Part shown: one piece after another, positions 7,627 to 15,779 of the stretch
How the letters are laid out: every line of letters starts with the position of its first letter
Position numbering within the stretch: the first letter of the stretch is position 1
Source of the DNA: an uncultured Bariatricus sp.
GTDB lineage: Bacteria > Bacillota > Clostridia > Lachnospirales > Lachnospiraceae
NCBI GenBank assembly: GCA_934320645.1
Contig: CAKRFP010000037.1
Span: forward strand, 1 to 25,302
DNA length: 25,302 bases
Reading direction: 5' to 3'
Notes under the pieces: generated by a model
What the model saw: the letters and a program-made list of their open reading frames with translations, nothing else
Databases searched by the model: none
What the model was told of the DNA's origin: nothing
Made by a program: the position numbers and the translations under genes

Positions 7627-10536
7627 TTAGTCTCCATGTGTCGATGATGATCCGGCTGCTGACGCATGACCTGTAATCAGCTTGTCACGACTGGTTTCGC
7701 CATAATAATAGCGCATCAGATCCCGTCCAATCTCGGATGGATATAAAGATTCATAACCATTTTTGATACGGATTGCAAATGCAATCTCCGGATCGTCACT
7801 TGGTGCATAACCAACAAACAGACCGTGATCCGGATGTGTCGTACTCTGCTGTGCCGTACCAGTCTTACCGGACATGGTAATATCTCCCAGTGAGGAATAG
7901 GTGCTGTTGCTGGTTATAACCGCCCGCATTCCTGCCTGGACTGCATCCCATGTATTTTCAGAGATGCCCTCTACCTGATTCAGTACATTCGGTTCGTATG
8001 TCTTTGTCACCTTTCCATCCTTATCCTCTACATGATTCAGAAGAGAAAGATTGTAAACAGTTCCTCTGTTTGCAATTGCTGTAACATATCTTGCAAGCTG
8101 GGTTGTTGTATAGTTGTTTGTACCCTGACCGATCGCAGAACGCACAGAATCCTGATCCGATACCTGTGGCGATGATTCCGGAATCTCAATTCCCGTTGTC
8201 TGATTCAGCCCGAACATCGTCGCATATTTCAGAAGGGTCTCACAGCCCTGATCTGAGGAATATCCTGACTCACTGCTCTTTGCATTACTAAACATCTGGT
8301 TGGCAAGTCCAAGACGGTATCCCACTTCATAAAAGAACATATTGCAGGAATGCTGAATCGCACCCGTCACATTCAGACTTCCGTGAGAACTCGGATAAAT
8401 CCAGCAGCGCGGACTCGGTGAGACTTTCTCATAAAGGCCACCACAACTGATATAGGTACTGGTGTCAATCACACCTTCCGTCAGTCCTGCCACAGCAACA
8501 AGCGGTTTGTAAGTAGATCCCGGTGCTGTCTTCTCCTGTGTTGCATTATTGTACAGCGGAGCAGACTGATCATTTAACAGTTTGCTGTAATAATCCGAAT
8601 CCATGGTATTCGCCAGCCGGTTATTATCGTATCCCGGATAGGATACACAGGCAAGCAGCTGACCGGTTTTCGTGTCAGTGACTACAACAGAACCTGTAGA
8701 TGGTTCCAGTCCAAGCTGTCCCGGCGTGATTTCCAGATCTTCAATCTTGGAATACATGAAATCATATGCGGTCATGGTTCCATCTGCAAGCTGATTATAG
8801 ACATCTTCGTCATAATCCAGAATGCCCTGTTCATAAAGCATCATACCGATCTGGCTTCCGGTGATCTCTTTACTGCGAATCATATATTTGTAGATCAGTT
8901 TATCAAATCCGGAATCCTTTGGAAGATTGGCACTGATATATCCAAGAATTCCCTGATATACTTCATTCTGATCCGAATATTCACTGTCACCATTCATATA
9001 ATCCGTCAGTTTCGATGTATCCACCCAGTTCTTGGAAATCGCATAATTCAGATAAGTATAAAGACTGATACTCTCATCATTTTCCCATGCATTATAAGTA
9101 GAATCGCTGGTATCGATCGAATCTTTCTGGATGATCGCTGCATTTTTTGTAAGCACCGTACTTATAATATAGCTGAGATATGCCTGTATATCTTCTTCAC
9201 AGTCTTTATATGCCGGTGCACCTGAATCACTCAGCTGCGCCATTACTTCTGCAAGAACCGCTTCCTTTCTGGAAGAAAATGCAGCGTATACGCTTTTTTC
9301 TGTCTCTCCGGCATTCGGATTTTCAAAATGTCTCACATTCAGAATTTCATTGGAAATAAATGCATTATAAACATCTCCGATCGGGATCTTCACATCACTT
9401 CCTTCTTCTGCCTGTGTACGGTCATAAGTCAGAGAGGTTGTCAAATTGGAAAGGATGATTCCTGCAAGCTTTTCTTCCAGCAGATCATAGGCTGCCTTCT
9501 GAAGATTCGCATCGATCGAAAGGTAGACATCATTTCCAGCCTTTGCCTCTTTCCCCTGCTTTGACTCAATGACCTTTCCCACACTGTTGACATAAAGCTT
9601 GATCTCACCTTTTTCACCCTGAAGGGTTTCATCGAGTGCCTGCTCAAGTCCCGCTTTTCCAACTACATCAGTAAGAGAATAGGAATCCTGTTCTTTCTCA
9701 TCCAGTGCATCATATTCATCCTGTGAAATCACACCTGTATAGCCGAGGATGGATGCAAAATATTTGCTGTCCGGATAATACCGGATCGAATCTTCTTCGA
9801 TATTGACACCCTGAAGTGTATCCAGATTCTCCATAATGGCAGCGGTTGTATTTTCACTGACATCACTCGCAATCGTTGTTGCCATATATTTCTGATAACG
9901 GTTCAGCCCCATCGAATAACGGATTGTTACCAGCTTCAGGATTTCTTCTTTGGACAGTTTCTCTTCATTCAGTCCATATCCATAGGTCTCATCTGTACAG
10001 AGATAATGCATCAGATCTTCCGCACTGTATGCCTTCTGCTTGTCACTGAGCTTGTCAATCGTTGCCTTTCCAAATACATCCGCAAGGAATCGAAGGCGCT
10101 GTACCTCATTCGTCATAGAATAAGCGTATTCCCCATTATCATTGAGAACGATCTTAAAATCATTGACAATCGAATCTCCGTTCGTTTCCACAATGTTGAT
10201 TACTTTTTCGATCGTCGCATTGATAATCTTATTTTTTTCTTTGACCGTGTCATAGTCACCATTGTCTTCGATCGTAACCGAATAGGCAAGTTTGTTATCT
10301 GCCAGAACCACTCCGTTCCGGTCAAGAATACGTCCTCTGGTTCCTTGTACCTCTTTTGTCTTCTGAATCTGAAGTTTATAATCATCCAGATACGTCTGTC
10401 CGTTCACAATCTGCAGAACAAACACACGCTGTATAAGGATTACCGAAAGAACAATAAATACAAGCATCAAAACAAATACTCTTGATTTTACCAATTCGAT
10501 AAACCATCTTTTCAGGCGATTCAATAAATCAAACAA
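7627..10536 (-). CDS. mrdA: Penicillin-binding protein 2 (class B, elongasome transpeptidase) with large internal insertion
   Basis: This is a 969-residue protein, against about 600-700 for most PBP2s. It has a short basic tail, one membrane helix (VFVLMLVFIVLSVILI), and a PBP dimerisation domain opening with GTRGRILDRNG. The transpeptidase domain has STYK (674-677), SCN (730-732) and KTG (891-893). The enzyme cross-links stem peptides and pairs with RodA. The transpeptidase start is split: the SIDANLQKAAYDLL helix is separated from STGSVVVTDTKTGQLLA by about 250 mostly polar residues (DNA about 8707-9460). TTG at 10536 is chosen because AAGGAG lies 11 bases ahead and the start then overlaps the mreD stop by 8 bp. 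A TTG at 10569 and a GTG at 10548 remain possible. Family assignment is certain; the start is moderate. Confidence 0.93.
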   Translation of the reverse strand: MFDLLNRLKRWFIELVKSRVFVLMLVFIVLSVILIQRVFVLQIVNGQTYLDDYKLQIQKTKEVQGTRGRILDRNGVVLADNKLAYSVTIEDNGDYDTVKEKNKIINATIEKVINIVETNGDSIVNDFKIVLNDNGEYAYSMTNEVQRLRFLADVFGKATIDKLSDKQKAYSAEDLMHYLCTDETYGYGLNEEKLSKEEILKLVTIRYSMGLNRYQKYMATTIASDVSENTTAAIMENLDTLQGVNIEEDSIRYYPDSKYFASILGYTGVISQDEYDALDEKEQDSYSLTDVVGKAGLEQALDETLQGEKGEIKLYVNSVGKVIESKQGKEAKAGNDVYLSIDANLQKAAYDLLEEKLAGIILSNLTTSLTYDRTQAEEGSDVKIPIGDVYNAFISNEILNVRHFENPNAGETEKSVYAAFSSRKEAVLAEVMAQLSDSGAPAYKDCEEDIQAYLSYIISTVLTKNAAIIQKDSIDTSDSTYNAWENDESISLYTYLNYAISKNWVDTSKLTDYMNGDSEYSDQNEVYQGILGYISANLPKDSGFDKLIYKYMIRSKEITGSQIGMMLYEQGILDYDEDVYNQLADGTMTAYDFMYSKIEDLEITPGQLGLEPSTGSVVVTDTKTGQLLACVSYPGYDNNRLANTMDSDYYSKLLNDQSAPLYNNATQEKTAPGSTYKPLVAVAGLTEGVIDTSTYISCGGLYEKVSPSPRCWIYPSSHGSLNVTGAIQHSCNMFFYEVGYRLGLANQMFSNAKSSESGYSSDQGCETLLKYATMFGLNQTTGIEIPESSPQVSDQDSVRSAIGQGTNNYTTTQLARYVTAIANRGTVYNLSLLNHVEDKDGKVTKTYEPNVLNQVEGISENTWDAVQAGMRAVITSNSTYSSLGDITMSGKTGTAQQSTTHPDHGLFVGYAPSDDPEIAFAIRIKNGYESLYPSEIGRDLMRYYYGETSRDKLITGHASAAGSSSTHGD

Positions 10537-11056
10537 ATCTGCTAGCACTCCTTTTTTCTTCTTCTTCAAGTCTTCGGTTAATATGCAGGATAATCTGGTA
10601 CAAAACCAGTGTTACCAGTATTGTATAAACCAGTTCCGGCATAATCACATGTCCCAGGTAATACAGAAAATGGAAATCACTCTTAAGCAGGAATAAAAGG
10701 ACATAGATCACCATACCATATACAAACTCACTGCCAGCAATCAGCACGAGTGGAAGTTTGATATCTTCATCATAGAATACCCTCTTGAAAAATCCGTTCC
10801 CGTATCCGATCAGCATATAGATTAATGCGTAAAAACCGAGCAGATCTCCGCCAAGTATGTCTTTTAAAAGTCCACAGAAAAAACCAATGATCATTCCTTC
10901 TTTCTGCCCCCGCATAAATCCGAATGCGGAAGTCACAATAATCAGAAGATTCGGAATGATCGAAGCAAATGCCAGTTTCTGAAATACCGTTGTCTCTAAC
11001 AGAAAGCACACAATAATGAGTACTGCACAGATCAGAATCCGCTTAATCTTCTTCAT
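10529..11056 (-). CDS. mreD: Rod shape-determining membrane protein MreD
   Basis: A 175-residue protein with about five membrane segments. The opening ILICAVLIIVCFLLETTVFQ and PNLLIIVTSAFGFMRGQKEG fit MreD. The segment FFCGLLKDILGGDLLGFYAL is the best-conserved part of the family. MreD links MreC to the elongasome (PBP2, RodA) in the membrane. It begins 2 bp after the mreC stop, and its end overlaps the PBP2 start, so translation is probably coupled on both sides. Assignment rests on the fold pattern plus its position between mreC and PBP2. Confidence 0.92.
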   Translation of the reverse strand: MKKIKRILICAVLIIVCFLLETTVFQKLAFASIIPNLLIIVTSAFGFMRGQKEGMIIGFFCGLLKDILGGDLLGFYALIYMLIGYGNGFFKRVFYDEDIKLPLVLIAGSEFVYGMVIYVLLFLLKSDFHFLYYLGHVIMPELVYTILVTLVLYQIILHINRRLEEEEKRSASRFV

Positions 11057-11058
11057 GT

Positions 11059-11940
11059 CTACTCGCCTCCATTATCACTGCCATCTGTTCCATCGATCAG
11101 ATCCTGTTTTGTTGTCGTAATAACAAGAACCTCCTGTAACTCTTTAAAGTCAGTTGCCGGAATAATATAACCTGATCTTGTCAGATTATTGGAATCCACA
11201 TTGACTTCTGAAATATATCCAACCAGAAGTCCCTGCAGATATTTACTACTGATATTGGATGTTACAACCTGCTCTCCAACTGCTACTTCATTGTCATTAT
11301 TGGCAAGCTGTTCAAATTTAAGCAGCCCGTCCTGCACTGTTTGCAGATCCCCACTTACGATACATTTATCAAAGGTTGTCAGGATCATGGCACTTACATT
11401 TTTGTCATCAATAATCGAGCTTACGGTTGCCCAGTTTGGTCCGACTTCTGTAACAATTCCAACCAGCCCGGTTCCCGAAAGAACATTCATATCTTCCCGG
11501 ATACCGTCATTGCTTCCCTTATCGATTGTAAATTTTGAGAACCAGTTGCTGTTTTCACTGGCAATAACATTTGCTGCCACTTTCGGATAATCTGCAGTAT
11601 TCTGATCCATCTTGTATAATTCTTTATATCTCTCCAGAGTTGCTGAATTCTGCTGCAGCCGGTTATTCTCAGTTGTCATTTCTTCCAGCCGCGATTTCAG
11701 TTCTTTGTTCTCTTTTTTGACTTCCTGAAGCGTTGCAAAATTCTCTGACACATCACCGATCCACATTCCAACACGGTTAATTCCTTTTTGCATCGGTACG
11801 ATCGTGTAACCTGCCGCCCAGGAAAGCGGGCCTTTGCCAGACTCAGCAAATCCGGACATTCCCATCAATACGATGCATATAATCGCAAGGATCAGCAGCC
11901 AGTATTTATTTGACATCGAAAATTGATTCTTTGTTCTCAT
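11059..11940 (-). CDS. mreC: Rod shape-determining protein MreC
   Basis: A 293-residue protein. It has one membrane helix at about 13-31, a coiled coil at about 72-108 (LQEVKKENKELKSRLEEMTT), and the MreC beta-barrel domain to the end. Seen there are VIASENSNWFSKFTIDKGSN, TGLVGIVTEVGPNWATVSSI and a C-terminal VGYISEV. The acidic tail (DGTDGSDNGGE) is probably disordered. MreC sits outside the membrane, activates PBP2 and connects it with MreB and MreD. The ATG follows the mreB stop with no gap (TAGATG), and the ribosome site AGGTGG lies in the end of mreB. Confidence 0.96.
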   Translation of the reverse strand: MRTKNQFSMSNKYWLLILAIICIVLMGMSGFAESGKGPLSWAAGYTIVPMQKGINRVGMWIGDVSENFATLQEVKKENKELKSRLEEMTTENNRLQQNSATLERYKELYKMDQNTADYPKVAANVIASENSNWFSKFTIDKGSNDGIREDMNVLSGTGLVGIVTEVGPNWATVSSIIDDKNVSAMILTTFDKCIVSGDLQTVQDGLLKFEQLANNDNEVAVGEQVVTSNISSKYLQGLLVGYISEVNVDSNNLTRSGYIIPATDFKELQEVLVITTTKQDLIDGTDGSDNGGE

Positions 11941-12963
11941 CTATCTTATCCACCTATAATTTTCATCCAACATTGAATATGAAAGTTGCTTTAGTTCTTT
12001 GGAATCGGTCATACGATGCAGTCCTTCTACTGCACACAGATCCGGTTTCGGCGCCACATGTACCCGATGCCCTGTCCTTGCTTCTATGTAACGGGCAAGT
12101 CCTGGCAAAACCGCCACACCACCTGTCAGATAAATCCCATTCTCCTGGACCGCACGCGCAACCTCCGGCGGTGTCCTCTCGAGAAGAAAATCAATCTGCG
12201 TAAGAATTGTTTCCAGTGATTCTTTCATTGCAGTCCGGACCACACTGCTTGGAATTTCCTGATACCTCGGTACACCGGCCACAAGATTTCTTCCTGCAAC
12301 CACCATGGACGTATTGTTTTTTCCAGCTGAAATTCCAAAACGTTTCCGAATGCGTTCAGCCGTCTGCTGTCCAATCAGGAAATCATACTTCCTGCGAATC
12401 AGATTCATCACGGAAACATCAAATGTGGTGCCACCTATTTTCAACATCTTATTGAGCAGCATTCCGCCTGATCCCACAATCGAAAGTTCCGTTGTTGCAG
12501 CACCGAAATCGACGATCAGAACCCCTTTTGTTTTCCTGACATCTATTCCAATCCCAACACACTGCGCAACTCCACGCTCTATAATATTGACTTCTTTTGC
12601 TTTTGCTGTCGAATGCACAACCAAATCAAAAAAGGCACGTTTTTCGACTTCTGTGATATCGGTAGGCACTGAGATCAGATATTCTGCTCCCCGTGCAAAA
12701 CGATGTTCTTTTTTCAGAAGATTCTGAAGCAGATACTGCATATCTGTAAATCTGCTGATCACACCCTCTTTCATCGGAAATACCACCTGGATATTCTCAG
12801 GTGTCCGTTCAAACATCGCATACGCTTCATCTCCGACAGCCAGAATATTCTTCCCATCTACAATCGCAATTGCACTCTTCTCTTTCCACGTACTGTCCTG
12901 CTTTTTATCATACACCTTGATCTCATAGGTTCCGAGATCAAGGCCGTAAATACTTCGCGCCAT
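11941..12963 (-). CDS. mreB: Divergent MreB-like actin homologue (rod shape-determining protein)
   Basis: A 340-residue actin-fold protein. The phosphate-1 loop GLDLGTYEIKVY (7-18), FPMKEGVI, phosphate-2 VDFGAATTEL (151-160), FLIGQQTAERIR and the adenosine motif YLTGGVAVLPGL place it in the MreB family. MreB filaments steer wall synthesis around the cell circumference. It departs from classical MreB where nucleotide hydrolysis occurs: the usual EEPMAAAIG reads ERGVAQCVG (129-137), putting R130 at the catalytic glutamate, and DIGGGTTE reads DFGAATTE. The ATG has AAAGGAAC upstream. It is followed directly by mreC and preceded by radC. The role is probably still elongasome scaffolding, with ATPase activity in doubt. 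Confidence 0.88.
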   Translation of the reverse strand: MARSIYGLDLGTYEIKVYDKKQDSTWKEKSAIAIVDGKNILAVGDEAYAMFERTPENIQVVFPMKEGVISRFTDMQYLLQNLLKKEHRFARGAEYLISVPTDITEVEKRAFFDLVVHSTAKAKEVNIIERGVAQCVGIGIDVRKTKGVLIVDFGAATTELSIVGSGGMLLNKMLKIGGTTFDVSVMNLIRRKYDFLIGQQTAERIRKRFGISAGKNNTSMVVAGRNLVAGVPRYQEIPSSVVRTAMKESLETILTQIDFLLERTPPEVARAVQENGIYLTGGVAVLPGLARYIEARTGHRVHVAPKPDLCAVEGLHRMTDSKELKQLSYSMLDENYRWIR

Positions 12964-12984
12964 AATTTAAAGTTCCTTTCCATA

Positions 12985-13695
12985 CTACTTTTCCTTAAGC
13001 AGCTTCTGCTCTGCAAGTGATACATAGCAGTTGTCACCAATAATGATATGATCCAGAAGTTCGATCCCAAGAAGGCTTCCGCCCTCCCGGATACGCTGCG
13101 TCACAAGAATGTCTTCCCTGCTCGGCATCGGATCCCCACTTGGATGATTGTGCAACAGTATAATATAGACTGCGTTCTTTTGCAATGCCTCTATAAAGAG
13201 TTCTCTCGGAGAAATTACGGACATATTTACTGTCCCTGTTGAAATTTCACTCTCTCCGATCAGCCTGGAACGTGTATTGAGCATCAGCAGTTTTAAATGT
13301 TCCTGCCTGTAATAGCGCATATCTTCCATATAATATGCTGCAATTGTATCCGGTCTTGAAAAATCCAGATTTTCTCTGGTTGAAAGCTGTGACATCCTTT
13401 TGGAAAGTTCGCAGAGGCATAAGATCTGAATTGCCTTTACTTTTCCGATCCCGCTGATCTTCATCAGTTCTTCTTTTGTCCAGCTTTGAAGATGGGCTTT
13501 GGCTTGTGGCTGTGTACCTCGTTCGGGATAAAGAAGCCTCCTGGCAAGATCCAGTGCACTCTCTCCCTTTGTTCCGGTCCTTAACAGAACAGCGAGCAAT
13601 TCAATATCTGTTAAACTGCCCGCTCCAAAGCGTTCACATTTTTCATATGGCCGCTCTTCTGATAACATTTCTCGAATGGTATTTTTTTGATTCAT
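12985..13695 (-). CDS. radC: RadC family JAB/JAMM-domain protein
   Basis: A 236-residue protein. The N-terminal part has ERPYEKCERFGAGSLTD and a helix-hairpin-helix-like KISGIGKVKAIQI at about 79-91. The C-terminal JAMM metal-binding domain has HNHPSGD (H182, H184) and D195, fitting HxHx10D. RadC was named for DNA repair, but that role is doubtful, and the metal-binding fold suggests an unidentified hydrolase. It commonly precedes mreB in Firmicutes, as here, with a 21-bp gap. The ribosome site is weak: AAAAGG touches the ATG at 13695. An internal ATG at codon 10 is possible but would remove family-conserved residues. Confidence 0.93.
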   Translation of the reverse strand: MNQKNTIREMLSEERPYEKCERFGAGSLTDIELLAVLLRTGTKGESALDLARRLLYPERGTQPQAKAHLQSWTKEELMKISGIGKVKAIQILCLCELSKRMSQLSTRENLDFSRPDTIAAYYMEDMRYYRQEHLKLLMLNTRSRLIGESEISTGTVNMSVISPRELFIEALQKNAVYIILLHNHPSGDPMPSREDILVTQRIREGGSLLGIELLDHIIIGDNCYVSLAEQKLLKEK

Positions 13696-13745
13696 CCTTT
13701 TGCAGGATTTGTTGACTCACACCAGACTCTCCACCCTTGTATATG

Positions 13746-13761
13746 GGATGCATCTGCATCC
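13746..13761. repeat. Perfect 7-bp inverted repeat at the DUF4321 stop codon
   Basis: GGATGCA and TGCATCC are separated by two bases, and the repeat touches the TAG of DUF4321. No T tract follows on either strand, so it is not a standard terminator. It lies in the 65-bp gap before radC and could protect or process the mRNA. Confidence 0.5.
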
Positions 13762-14021
13762 TATAAGAAACGATAAATGAATATGGAGATCACTACTCCA
13801 ATAATGCTTGCGATCGTGATCTTAATCGTAAGACCAAATGTAATAACGATAAGTCCGAGGTTCAGAACGATCGGTGTCTCCACCCCGAATGTCTGTCCAT
13901 AAGAAAGCCAGCTAAGTGCTGGAACCCCTTCTGCAAGCACACCGATAAAGCCACCCAGAACAATTCCTGCCAGGATCAGCAGTAATAAAGCCCAGGCATT
14001 CTTACTTCCGGCTCCTCTCAT
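13761..14021 (-). CDS. DUF4321 domain small membrane protein
   Basis: An 86-residue protein with two membrane helices (about 9-30 and 54-82) joined by an extracytoplasmic loop, VPALSWLSYGQTFGVETPI. This pattern and its position upstream of radC-mreB fit the DUF4321 family, which is typical of Clostridia. Its function is unknown; the context suggests an envelope or cell-shape role. The ATG at 14021 has a strong GAGGAGGAG 7 bases upstream. A good promoter lies 40 bp ahead, so this is probably the first gene of the shape/division unit. Confidence 0.88.
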   Translation of the reverse strand: MRGAGSKNAWALLLLILAGIVLGGFIGVLAEGVPALSWLSYGQTFGVETPIVLNLGLIVITFGLTIKITIASIIGVVISIFIYRFL

Positions 14022-14057
14022 CTGTACTCCTCCTCTTTTGAATCACAAACTGGTATC

Positions 14058-14086
14058 ATTTTAGCATATTTTAAAAAACGTGTATA
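14058..14086 (-). promoter_or_regulatory. Putative sigma-A promoter with extended -10 for the DUF4321-radC-mre-min unit
   Basis: Read on the minus strand, TATACA (14086-14081) and TAAAAT (14063-14058) are 17 bp apart. The -10 is preceded by TGC, making an extended -10. The start of DUF4321 follows about 37 bp later. The surrounding 105-bp gap after the COG2509 gene is A+T-rich and has no convincing terminator, so read-through from the mismatch-repair unit is possible. Confidence 0.6.
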
Positions 14087-14126
14087 GACTTTTTAAATCT
14101 TATTTTTTTCTTAATATAGCTGTTCT

Positions 14127-15779
14127 CTATAAAAACGGTGCATATTTTTGTCGAATTTTTTCTGCAATTTTGATACCGTCTGCTGCCGCTGACGTGATGC
14201 CGCCGGCATATCCTGCACCTTCTCCGCAAGGATAAAGCCCGCCAATTTCGCTCTCCAGCGAATCACTTTCCCTCACGATCCGCACTGGCGAAGAGGTTCT
14301 GCTCTCCACCCCGGAAAGAAGTGCCAAAGGATGCGAAAATCCACGAATTTTCTTGTTAAAATCTTCCATCCCATCGACCAGAGCATTGCAGATTTCTGCC
14401 GGCAGCACAGAAGTCAGATCCGCTTTCGTATAATTTCCCTTCATGCACGGAATATGTTCCTCATACCAGCCGTCTGCTTCGGTTTCTTCTTTTTCTTTCC
14501 CGGTCACGCTCTGGTAAAAATCCCCATATCTCTGTACCGGGATCTTTCCATTTCCGGCTTCGTAAGCGGCCTTTTCCAGTTCTCTCTGGAATGCGATCCC
14601 GGCAAGTGGATGACTACTTCCAAAATCCTCCGGCGTCACCGTCACAACGATCGCACTGTTGGCATTTTTGCTGTTACGGGCATGATAACTCATTCCATTG
14701 ACTGCCAGGTATCCCTCTTCCGAAGACGCATTAACCACATAGCCTCCCGGACACATACAGAACGAATATACCCCTCTTCCATCCGGAAGTTTCGCCGTCA
14801 GCTTGTAAGCCGCAGCCGGAAGCTCTGCCTTTGCATTCCCGTACTGGGAATGATTGATCAACGCCTGAGGGTGTTCCGCACGCACACCGACTGCAAAGGA
14901 TTTTGCCTCCATCGGAACCTTTTTCTCAAAAAGCATTCCGAATGTCTCCCGTGCACTGTGTCCCGGTGCCAGAACCAGCATCTCCGTCTGCATTTCCCCT
15001 TTTTCCTTTTTCAGAAGATCTTCATATGCGATCCCACGGATCTTCTTTGTATCCTCCGTAAAAAGTATCTCCGTCATCCGGGTGTGGAAATAAATCTCAC
15101 CACCCCAGGAGAGGATTTTCTCACGCATATTTCGGATCACAGTCCGCAGAATATCCGTTCCAATATGTGGCTTGTTCACATAAAGAATATCTTCTGGTGC
15201 TCCGTTTTCCACGAAGATTTCCAGAACCTTATGATTTCGTCCCACCGGATCCTTGATCAGTGTATTTAATTTCCCATCTGAAAATGTCCCTGCTCCGCCT
15301 TCTCCAAACTGCACGTTGGAATCCGGCTTCAGTACGCCGGTCTTCCAGAACTCTTCCACATCCTTCTGCCGCTCTTCCACCAGCGCCCCCTGTTCCAGAA
15401 GAACCGGCTGGTATCCATACTCCGCAAGAAAATATGCACAGAAAAGTCCGGCTGGTCCGCATCCTACAACCACAGGATGCGACTTTGGCTTTACACTGCC
15501 GCTTTCCGGGAAAATATAAGGTGCCGCCTCATGCATCTGCACATTCCCCGCACGTTTTTTCCGTGTAAGTGTCTTCAGAAGCTGTTTTTCATTGTCTGCT
15601 TTCACATCCACTGTATAGACATAGAACAGTTCCGGTTTCTTTCTGGCATCCAGCGACTGTTTGACAATCTCATAGCTCTGTACTGCTTCTTCCCTGCACA
15701 TCAGAGTGTGTGCAATCTTTTTCTTTAACTCGGCTTCCGTATGTGTAACCGGAAGCTTCAACTGACTGATCCTAAGCAT
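14127..15779 (-). CDS. FAD-dependent dehydrogenase, COG2509 family
   Basis: A 550-residue flavoprotein. An N-terminal ~95-residue domain (LKLPVTHTEAELKKKIAHTL; VYTVDVK) typical of COG2509 precedes the FAD-binding site VVVGCGPAGLFCAYFLAEYG (about 104-123). NVQFGEGGAGTFSDGKLNT follows, and the C-terminus has GLYPCGEGAGYAGGITSAAA, which closes the FAD site. The substrate is unknown; the family is described only as an uncharacterised oxidoreductase. The frame is open 32 codons further upstream inside the COG2081 gene, but ATG 15779 is chosen because AAAGGAG lies 6-7 bases ahead and the residues fit the family. It overlaps the upstream stop by 8 bp, so translation is probably coupled. Confidence 0.92.
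   Translation of the reverse strand: MLRISQLKLPVTHTEAELKKKIAHTLMCREEAVQSYEIVKQSLDARKKPELFYVYTVDVKADNEKQLLKTLTRKKRAGNVQMHEAAPYIFPESGSVKPKSHPVVVGCGPAGLFCAYFLAEYGYQPVLLEQGALVEERQKDVEEFWKTGVLKPDSNVQFGEGGAGTFSDGKLNTLIKDPVGRNHKVLEIFVENGAPEDILYVNKPHIGTDILRTVIRNMREKILSWGGEIYFHTRMTEILFTEDTKKIRGIAYEDLLKKEKGEMQTEMLVLAPGHSARETFGMLFEKKVPMEAKSFAVGVRAEHPQALINHSQYGNAKAELPAAAYKLTAKLPDGRGVYSFCMCPGGYVVNASSEEGYLAVNGMSYHARNSKNANSAIVVTVTPEDFGSSHPLAGIAFQRELEKAAYEAGNGKIPVQRYGDFYQSVTGKEKEETEADGWYEEHIPCMKGNYTKADLTSVLPAEICNALVDGMEDFNKKIRGFSHPLALLSGVESRTSSPVRIVRESDSLESEIGGLYPCGEGAGYAGGITSAAADGIKIAEKIRQKYAPFL

Noticed and set aside
7608..7667. Twenty-codon N-terminal extension of MinC
   Set aside because: It would overlap the PBP2 gene and lacks a ribosome site; GAGGGGG precedes the ATG at 7607.
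14101..14145. Possible terminator between COG2509 and DUF4321
   Set aside because: Only a five-base A+T hairpin (TATAG/CTATA) is present, and no T run follows it on the minus strand.
14331..15269. Plus-strand open frame of 312 codons opposite the COG2509 gene
   Set aside because: It lies wholly inside a well-supported minus-strand flavoprotein, resembles no family and is rich in His, Arg, Cys and Ser, as expected from antisense reading.
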